Assembly: GCA_017475845.1 (NCBI GenBank)
Contig: JAFVEU010000050.1
Location: 1-19,105 of the forward strand
DNA from: Lachnospiraceae bacterium
GTDB lineage: Bacteria > Bacillota > Clostridia > Lachnospirales > Lachnospiraceae
Direction: 5' to 3'
Length of the DNA: 19,105 bases
Positions 12,590 through 19,105 of this stretch are shown here, in pieces. The position numbers and the translations under genes were made by a program. Position 1 is the stretch's first letter; every line of letters starts with the position of its first letter. Below the pieces are notes generated by a model. It searched no databases. It worked only from the letters and a program-made list of their open reading frames with translations, and had not been told where the DNA came from.

Positions 12590-13042
12590 ATGGTCAATAT
12601 ACGGAAAATGACAATTGAAGATTATGATGGAGTACATGCTCTCTGGCTGTCCATAAGGGGTTTTTCCATAAGGAGCATAGACGACAGCCGTGAAGGCGTG
12701 GAAAAATTCATTTTGAGGAACCCCGGAACCTCCATAGTTGCGGAGGAAGAGGGGGAGATAATAGGCGCCATACTGTGCGGCCATGACGGAAGAAGGGCCA
12801 CCTTCTACCATGTGTGCGTCCGGGAGGACCGGAGGAAACAGGGCATAGGAAAGGCCATGGTGGTAAGGGCCATGAATGAGCTTAAGAAGGAAAAGATCAA
12901 CAAGGTTGCCCTCATCGCGTTCACAAAGAACGATGTGGGGAATGCCTTCTGGAAGAGTATAGGATGGAAGCAGAGGACAGACCTTAATTATTATGATTTT
13001 GTGCTGAATGAGGAAAATATAGAAAGCTTCGTTGCTTCCTGA
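12590..13042 (+). CDS. GNAT-family N-acetyltransferase within the arginine operon
   Basis: 150-residue acetyl-CoA-dependent acyltransferase. The acetyl-CoA site is VCVREDRRKQGIGKAMV (pyrophosphate loop near residues 82-88), preceded by the strand block SIVAEEEGEIIGAILCGHDG and followed by ALIAFTKNDVGNAFWKSIGW. It starts 12 nt after argC with an AGGCGG-type site, and argJ follows about 55 nt later, so it is part of the operon. The substrate is unknown. Position suggests a link to glutamate or ornithine acetylation, for example a short N-acetylglutamate synthase priming the ArgJ cycle. It also resembles widespread RimI/YpeA-like GNATs, so protein or small-molecule acetylation is possible. Confidence 0.9.
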   Translation: MVNIRKMTIEDYDGVHALWLSIRGFSIRSIDDSREGVEKFILRNPGTSIVAEEEGEIIGAILCGHDGRRATFYHVCVREDRRKQGIGKAMVVRAMNELKKEKINKVALIAFTKNDVGNAFWKSIGWKQRTDLNYYDFVLNEENIESFVAS

Positions 13043-13096
13043 AACCGCATACCGGAGCGTGATCTACCGGCTCTGAAGAAAGGCAGGGTGTATTAT

Positions 13097-14329
13097 ATGG
13101 AAAAAATGATAACTATAGACGGAGGGGTTACAGCCCCAAAAGGCTTTAAGGCTTCCAGTACCGCGGCAGAGATAAAGTATAAGGGCAGGGAGGACATGGC
13201 CATGATCTGCTCCGAGGTTCCCTGTACCGCGGCAGGTACCTTCACTAAAAATATGGTGAAGGCGGCCTGCGTTAAGTGGGACAGGGAGATGGTGGCTTCC
13301 GGAAAGCCCGTTCAGGCAGTGGTCATTAATTCCGGTATAGCCAATGCCTGCACCGGAGAAGAGGGCTTTAGAGCCTGCAGGAAGACTGCCGAAGCTGTGG
13401 AAAAAGCTCTGGGAGTGCCTGCGGATACTGTGGCCGTGGCTTCTACGGGTGTTATCGGAATGCAGCTCCCTGTGGATAAGCTTGAAAAGGGAGTGGCGGA
13501 CATGAGTAAAAAGCTTTCCCATGATGCAGAGAGCGGCACAATGGCATCAAAAGCCATAATGACCACAGATACCGTGAATAAGGAGATCGCCGTGAGATTT
13601 ACCCTGGGGGACAGGGAAGCGGTGATAGGGGGGATGTCCAAGGGCTCCGGCATGATACATCCAAATATGTGTACGATGCTTGCTTTCCTTACCACGGATG
13701 CGGATATAGACAGGGAGCTTATGCAGAAAGCCGTCAGTGAAGCGGTGGACGAGAGCTTCAATATGATAACGGTGGACGGGGATACCTCCACAAATGACAC
13801 CTTTATGCTTCTTGCCAACGGACTGGCGGGAAATAAGAAGATCGTATCGGAGGATGAGGATTACCTAAGCTTCAAGGAAGCTCTGTTATATGTCTGCACA
13901 TATCTGGCGAAAAAGATGGCGGGAGACGGCGAGGGAGCCACAAAGCTGTTCGAGGCAGTGGTGATAAACGCTAAAAGTAAGGAAGACGCCAGGAAACTCG
14001 CCCGCTCCATCGTGGGATCCAATCTTTCAAAGGCCGCGATCTTCGGCTGTGATGCGAATTTCGGACGGTTCCTCTGTGCCATGGGCTATTCGGGAGCGGA
14101 GTTTGACGAAAATGATGTGGAGCTCTGGTTTGAGAGCAGCGAGGGAAGCCTTAAGGTCTTTGAACACGGGGTGCCCTTGAGCTTTGATGAGGATACGGCC
14201 TTAAAGATACTTAAGGCGGAACACGTGACGGTAAAGGTAAACATGAACGAAGGGGATTTCCCGGCAACCGCCTGGGGATGTGACCTTACATACGATTACG
14301 TAAAGATAAATGCGGATTACAGAAGCTGA
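13097..14329 (+). CDS. argJ: Ornithine acetyltransferase / N-acetylglutamate synthase
   Basis: Moves the acetyl group from N-acetylornithine to glutamate, recycling it; bifunctional members can also use acetyl-CoA. From ATG 13097 it has 411 residues. A GTG at 13088 is in frame but falls in the ribosome-site region. STGVIG (117-121) supplies the oxyanion hole, and MIHPNMCTMLAFLTTDA holds the self-cleavage site, with Thr193 as the new N-terminal nucleophile. The residue before the cut is Cys192, where Ala is common. GDTSTNDT and the C-terminal GCDANFGR block are intact. It follows the GNAT gene and precedes argB by 73 nt. Confidence 0.96.
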   Translation: MEKMITIDGGVTAPKGFKASSTAAEIKYKGREDMAMICSEVPCTAAGTFTKNMVKAACVKWDREMVASGKPVQAVVINSGIANACTGEEGFRACRKTAEAVEKALGVPADTVAVASTGVIGMQLPVDKLEKGVADMSKKLSHDAESGTMASKAIMTTDTVNKEIAVRFTLGDREAVIGGMSKGSGMIHPNMCTMLAFLTTDADIDRELMQKAVSEAVDESFNMITVDGDTSTNDTFMLLANGLAGNKKIVSEDEDYLSFKEALLYVCTYLAKKMAGDGEGATKLFEAVVINAKSKEDARKLARSIVGSNLSKAAIFGCDANFGRFLCAMGYSGAEFDENDVELWFESSEGSLKVFEHGVPLSFDEDTALKILKAEHVTVKVNMNEGDFPATAWGCDLTYDYVKINADYRS

Positions 14330-14402
14330 GGGCTTCAGCGTATATTACACCGCAGACCGGACTACTTAAACTTAAAAGATCATCTGGAGGGATAAACAGA
14401 AA

Positions 14403-15290
14403 ATGAATGAAACGGAAATGCAGAAGCTGCAGGAAAAAGCAGGAGTGCTCATTGAAGCCCTTCCCTACATACAGCAGTTTAACAGGCGCATAATAGTCGT
14501 GAAATACGGCGGCTCCGCCATGAAGAGCGACGAGCTCAGGGAAAACGTTATAAAAGACGTGACACTCTTAAAGCTGGTTGGCTTTAAGCCCATAATAGTC
14601 CACGGAGGCGGGAAGGAAATAAGCGACTGGGCCGGTAAGGTGGGCCTGGAGCAGAAATTTGTAAACGGTTTAAGAGTCACCGATGAAGATACCATGGAGG
14701 TGGCCGAAATGGTATTGAACAAGGTGAATAAGAACCTTGTGAGATACGTGGAATCCCTGGGAGTAAGGGCTGTTGGCATAAGCGGCAAGGACGGCGGGCT
14801 GCTCAAGGTAAGGAAGAGACTCTCCGACGGACAGGATATCGGCTACGTGGGAGAGATCACGGAAGTAGATCCGAAGATCCTTTTTGATCTCCTGGAGAAG
14901 GACTTTCTTCCTGTGGTGGCACCCGTGGGACTGGACGACGGATACCAGACCTACAATATCAACGCGGATGATGCGGCCTGCGCCATCGCCAAGGCCGTCA
15001 AGGCGGAAAAGCTTGCCTTCCTTACAGATATAGAAGGACTGTACAGGGATATAAACGACAGATCCACCTTTATCTCCCGTCTTACGGCGGATGATGCCGA
15101 AAAGCTGCTTAACGACGGCTATATCGGCGGAGGAATGATACCGAAGCTCGGGAACTGCATAGATGCCATAAGGGGCGGAGTGAACAATGTCCACATCCTG
15201 GACGGCAGGATAATGCACTGTCTTCTTCTGGAGATATTTACAAATAAGGGGATCGGAACCGCAATGGTCCGTGAGGAAGACCGGTTATAA
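14403..15290 (+). CDS. argB: Acetylglutamate kinase
   Basis: Phosphorylates N-acetylglutamate with ATP, the second step to ornithine. 295 residues; GGAGG lies 12 nt before the ATG. VVKYGGSAM (Lys34), HGGG (67-70), NGLRVTD, GISGKDGGLL and NINADDAACAIA are the standard motifs. The extra N-terminal helix before the kinase core (about residues 5-27, ending PYIQQFNRR) and the LLEIFTNKGIGTAM ending are features of arginine-inhibited hexameric enzymes. Feedback inhibition by arginine is therefore likely (inference). Confidence 0.97.
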   Translation: MNETEMQKLQEKAGVLIEALPYIQQFNRRIIVVKYGGSAMKSDELRENVIKDVTLLKLVGFKPIIVHGGGKEISDWAGKVGLEQKFVNGLRVTDEDTMEVAEMVLNKVNKNLVRYVESLGVRAVGISGKDGGLLKVRKRLSDGQDIGYVGEITEVDPKILFDLLEKDFLPVVAPVGLDDGYQTYNINADDAACAIAKAVKAEKLAFLTDIEGLYRDINDRSTFISRLTADDAEKLLNDGYIGGGMIPKLGNCIDAIRGGVNNVHILDGRIMHCLLLEIFTNKGIGTAMVREEDRL

Positions 15291-15304
15291 GGAGGGTATG
15301 TGAT

Positions 15305-16501
15305 ATGGGAATCTCAAAAGAATACATGGATATGGGTGACAGCTATTTTCTCCACACCTACAACAGATACCCCATAGTACTGGATCATGGCAGGGGCGTA
15401 AACCTTTATGATGCGGAAGGAAAGGAATACCTGGATTTTGCCGCCGGTATTGCGGTCTTTGCCCTGGGTTATGGCGACGAAGCCTACAATAATGCCTTAA
15501 AGGAGCAGATAGATAAGCTGATACATACAAGCAATCTCTATTACAATGCACCTTCCGCTCTGGCGGCAAAGGAGATATGCAGGGTGACGGGGATGGACCG
15601 GGTGTTCTTTACAAACAGCGGAACCGAGGCCATAGAGGGTGCCATCAAGTCCGCCCTTAAATATGCCTATACAAAGGCTCCTTCGGATGAATATGAGATA
15701 ATCGCCATGGAGCACAGCTTCCACGGACGCAGCATGGGAGCCCTGTCGGTGACCGGGAATCCCCATTACAGGGAAGCCTTCGGAACCGGGATAGGACATA
15801 TAAAGTTTGCGGTATATAACGATTATGAAAGCGTGGAGAAGCTCGTTACGGAAAAGACCTGTGCCGTGATAATGGAAACCCTTCAGGGAGAGGGAGGGAT
15901 CCATCCCGCAGATCCGGAGTTTGTTAAAAAGGTGAGAAAACTCTGCGATGACAGGGACATACTTCTCATACTTGATGAGATACAGTGCGGAATGGGCAGG
16001 ACAGGCCATATGTTCGCCTTTGAGGAATACGGGATAAAGCCTGATATCATGACGGCTGCAAAGGCTCTGGGCTGCGGCATCCCCGTGGGAGCCTTTCTCA
16101 TGACGGAGAGAGTGGCGGAGAAATCCCTTGTTCCCGGAGACCATGGCTCCACCTACGGCGGGAATCCCCTCGCCTGTGCCGCAGTGCTGGCAGTATTAAA
16201 GGAATTTGAGGAGAAGGATATAGTGTCCCATGTAAGGGAGCTTTCACCCTATCTTACGGAGAAGCTTGACAGGATAAAGGACAGCTTTGATATAGTCACA
16301 GACAGAAGGGGAATGGGCTTCATGCAGGGGCTGGAATTCAGTGTACCCGTTGCGGAGGTTATAAAGGGCTGTCAGGAGGAGGGACTTATCCTCATATCCG
16401 CGGGCAGCAGCATAATCCGCTTTGTACCGCCTCTTATCATAGAGAAAGAGGATATTGACCGCATGTATGAAATTATAACAAAAGTGTTACAGAAACTTTA
16501 A
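15305..16501 (+). CDS. argD: Acetylornithine aminotransferase
   Basis: PLP enzyme converting N-acetylglutamate semialdehyde to N-acetylornithine, with glutamate as amino donor; class III aminotransferase. 398 residues, GGAGGG 8 nt upstream of the ATG, 14 nt after argB. NSGTEAIEGAIK (104-115), HSFHGRSMGALSVTG, LLILDEIQCGMGRTG (Asp224) and the PLP lysine Lys253 in AAKALGCGIPVGAF are clear. Placement after argB supports ArgD over ornithine or GABA aminotransferases. Last gene of the arginine operon. No strong terminator follows, only a T-run (16511-16518) with a weak AAAGT/ACTTT pairing. Confidence 0.95.
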   Translation: MGISKEYMDMGDSYFLHTYNRYPIVLDHGRGVNLYDAEGKEYLDFAAGIAVFALGYGDEAYNNALKEQIDKLIHTSNLYYNAPSALAAKEICRVTGMDRVFFTNSGTEAIEGAIKSALKYAYTKAPSDEYEIIAMEHSFHGRSMGALSVTGNPHYREAFGTGIGHIKFAVYNDYESVEKLVTEKTCAVIMETLQGEGGIHPADPEFVKKVRKLCDDRDILLILDEIQCGMGRTGHMFAFEEYGIKPDIMTAAKALGCGIPVGAFLMTERVAEKSLVPGDHGSTYGGNPLACAAVLAVLKEFEEKDIVSHVRELSPYLTEKLDRIKDSFDIVTDRRGMGFMQGLEFSVPVAEVIKGCQEEGLILISAGSSIIRFVPPLIIEKEDIDRMYEIITKVLQKL

Positions 16502-16508
16502 ATTCATG

Positions 16509-16537
16509 TTGTTTTTTTAGTTTTCCGAGCATATAAT
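16509..16537 (+). promoter_or_regulatory. Promoter of the comEA-like gene
   Basis: TTGTTT (16509-16514), 17-bp spacer, TATAAT (16532-16537). The predicted start is near 16544, giving a leader of about 38 nt that is almost entirely taken up by a hairpin. Confidence 0.7.
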
Positions 16538-16552
16538 ATTCTTACATTTGGG

Positions 16553-16578
16553 GCGCCTGATGGAAGAAAGTCAGGTGC
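16553..16578 (+). promoter_or_regulatory. Hairpin covering the ribosome site of the comEA-like gene
   Basis: GCGCCTGA (16553-16560) pairs with TCAGGTGC (16571-16578), 8 bp including one G-U, with a 10-nt loop. AGGTG, the only plausible ribosome site for TTG 16582, is inside the 3' arm. No T-run follows, so it is not a terminator; it probably lowers translation. Confidence 0.55.
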
Positions 16579-16581
16579 ATA

Positions 16582-17205
16582 TTGAAAAAACACATAATCT
16601 GTCATATTTTTTCCCTCTTACTCGCACTTCTTATCTCGGGATGTTCAGATGAGGAAGTGGTGTTCAGCGAAGATCCGGTCACGGAGAGTGCGGAAGACGT
16701 TGAAACGGAGGAAGGTTTCGGTTCGGAGACGGCTGCTGCTGCGGAAAGCACTAAGGCTCCCGCCTATGTATATATCATTGGGGCAGTGAACAGGCCCGGA
16801 GTATATGAGGTTAGGGAAGACAGCAGGGTTTTCGAGGTCATAGAACGGGCCGGAGGATTCAGGGAGGACGCTGCGGCAGAGAGTCTGAATCTTGCATCCA
16901 CCGTGAGGGACGGAGCTGTTTATCAGGTTTTAAGCAGGGAGGAATATGAGAAGGCCGGGGGATCCGGCGGGAGCGGAGCCACGGAGAGTGCGGCTTCCGG
17001 AGCCGGGAACCGGGGCCTTGTAAACATCAATACAGCCTCAGTCACTGAGCTCACGGGGATCAACGGCATCGGTGAGAGCAGGGCTCAGGCAATAGTTACA
17101 TACAGGGAAGAAAACGGCGGTTTTTCATGCATAGAGGATATCATGAAGGTGTCCGGCATCAAAGACGGCCTGTTTAATAAGATCAAAGATCAGATAACAG
17201 TATAA
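16582..17205 (+). CDS. ComEA-like SLBB/helix-hairpin-helix lipoprotein
   Basis: 207-residue exported protein. A signal peptide ends in the lipobox LISGC, so Cys21 should be lipidated and the protein held on the outer face of the membrane. After an acidic linker comes an SLBB domain (about 61-117, YVYIIGAVNRPGVYEV), a Gly/Ser linker, and the DNA-binding helix-hairpin-helix of ComEA (146-207, LVNINTASVTELTGINGIG). ComEA binds incoming DNA in transformation and is usually anchored by a membrane helix, so a lipoprotein form is notable. The start codon is TTG with AGGTG close by. No comEB or comEC is nearby. The response regulator begins at the next base after the stop. Confidence 0.9.
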   Translation: MKKHIICHIFSLLLALLISGCSDEEVVFSEDPVTESAEDVETEEGFGSETAAAAESTKAPAYVYIIGAVNRPGVYEVREDSRVFEVIERAGGFREDAAAESLNLASTVRDGAVYQVLSREEYEKAGGSGGSGATESAASGAGNRGLVNINTASVTELTGINGIGESRAQAIVTYREENGGFSCIEDIMKVSGIKDGLFNKIKDQITV

Positions 17206-17895
17206 ATGGCCAGAAAAGTACTTGTAGTAGATGATGAAAAAAGCATAGTAAAGGGTATCACCTTCAGCTTAAGGCAGGATGATATGGACGTGGATACCGC
17301 TTATGACGGACAGGAAGCCGTTGATAAAGCAAGGGAGGGGGATTACGACATAATACTCCTCGATGTGATGCTCCCCAGGCTTTCGGGTTTTGAAGCCTGC
17401 CAGGCCATAAGGGAGTTTTCGGATGTGCCCATCATAATGCTTACCGCCAAGGGCGATGATATGGACAAGATCCTGGGACTGGAATACGGCGCGGACGACT
17501 ATATCACAAAACCCTTTAACATCCTTGAAATAAAGGCCAGGATAAAGGCCATAGTACGAAGGGCCGAAAAGAACCGGGAAAAGACCAAGGGACAGAAGGT
17601 GCTGGACAAGGGCAGCCTGAAGCTGGATCTGGAGAGCAGGAGGGTCTTCATCAATGACCACGAGATCAACCTGACAGCCAGAGAGTTTGATGTATTGGAG
17701 CTCCTTGCCAGGAATCCCAATAAGATATACTCCAGGATGGATCTCCTGAATTTAGTCTGGGGAAAGGATTATCCCGGAGACGAGAGGACGGTGGATGTCC
17801 ATATACGGCGTCTCAGGGAGAAGATAGAGGAAAGCCCCAGCAATCCCCAATATGTCCATACCAAGTGGGGCGTGGGATACTACTTCGCCGGTTGA
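17206..17895 (+). CDS. OmpR/PhoB-family response regulator
   Basis: 229-residue two-component transcription regulator. The receiver domain has Asp9-Asp10, phospho-acceptor Asp53 (ILLDVMLP), Thr80 and Lys102 (YITKPFN). A winged-helix DNA-binding domain follows (about 130-228), with LTAREFDVLELL, RTVDVHIRRLREKIE and a WGVGYYF ending. It resembles WalR/PhoP-type regulators, but the targets cannot be inferred. It begins directly after the comEA-like stop (TAA-ATG, zero gap) with no good ribosome site, so translation is probably coupled. No histidine kinase follows; the next gene is convergent, making it an orphan in this window. Confidence 0.94.
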   Translation: MARKVLVVDDEKSIVKGITFSLRQDDMDVDTAYDGQEAVDKAREGDYDIILLDVMLPRLSGFEACQAIREFSDVPIIMLTAKGDDMDKILGLEYGADDYITKPFNILEIKARIKAIVRRAEKNREKTKGQKVLDKGSLKLDLESRRVFINDHEINLTAREFDVLELLARNPNKIYSRMDLLNLVWGKDYPGDERTVDVHIRRLREKIEESPSNPQYVHTKWGVGYYFAG

Positions 17896-17935
17896 ACGCG
17901 GAATAAAGAAAGAAAGAAAAAGAAAGGCCTGCTTC

Positions 17936-19105
<1,170 letters not shown>

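Noticed and set aside
11789..12811. A 340-codon open frame on the minus strand across argC and the GNAT gene
   Set aside because: It lies opposite two clear genes, has no ribosome site, and its product (rich in His, Cys and Tyr) matches no family. It is a codon-bias shadow.
15497..16144. A 215-codon open frame opposite argD
   Set aside because: Same reasons: full overlap with a certain gene and no domain.
16481..16518. A terminator after argD
   Set aside because: A T-run is present but the only stem is a weak AAAGT/ACTTT inside the argD end, 11 nt or more from the T-run.

Overview
The window reads as chromosomal DNA of a Firmicute, most likely a Lachnospiraceae-type Clostridium relative. 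Reasons: the class 1B dihydroorotate dehydrogenase pair PyrK/PyrD, a Bacillus-type dihydroorotase, a Cys-containing S18, DegV, LytTR and DUF1294 proteins, strong AGGAGG-type ribosome sites, roughly balanced GC content, and heavy use of ATA (Ile) and AGG (Arg) codons. No tRNA, rRNA, CRISPR array or insertion sequence was seen. Gene packing is tight and most genes look like housekeeping genes.

Layout. 1-1275 (minus): a GH25 lysozyme-like membrane protein followed by the 5' part of an AAC(3)-family acyltransferase that leaves the window. 1341-2731 (plus): rpsF-ssb-rpsR behind a clear promoter and a leader hairpin, closed by a terminator shared with the convergent pyrC-plsC pair (4734-2711, minus). 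4874-5703 (plus): a lone unrecognised gene with a long, hairpin-rich leader and its own terminator. 5702-7472 (plus): pyrK-pyrD. 7484-7930 (minus): a DUF5721-like gene with an unclear start. 7986-8913 (plus): degV. 11190-8872 (minus): argG, a DUF1294 membrane protein and a LytTR response regulator broken by a one-base frameshift, whose end overlaps the end of degV. 11537-16501 (plus): argC-GNAT-argJ-argB-argD. 16509-17950 (plus): a lipoprotein ComEA-like gene and an OmpR-type response regulator. 19105-17936 (minus): a PglE-like amino-sugar aminotransferase, cut by the window end.

How the genes work together. The arginine block is the largest unit: argC, argJ, argB and argD make ornithine through acetylated intermediates, and argG acts later, making argininosuccinate from citrulline. 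argF and argH are not here. The divergent argG-argC region holds three 18-bp ArgR-type boxes. Two of them are 3 bp apart and sit on the predicted argC promoter, so arginine repression is likely. A GNAT enzyme inside this operon is the most interesting functional puzzle. The pyrimidine genes supply three proteins for dihydroorotate formation and oxidation, from two separate transcription units.

The best leads are: the structured leader and unknown protein at 4886-5653; the frameshifted LytTR regulator; the DUF5721-like gene whose conserved-looking N-terminus is in frame but has no ordinary start codon; the apparently leaderless GH25 mRNA; the Glu-rich tail on ribosomal protein S6; a motif shared by both arg leaders; and terminators whose loops carry the stop codon of the opposing gene. 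I did not find a clear-cut new defence or mobile system.
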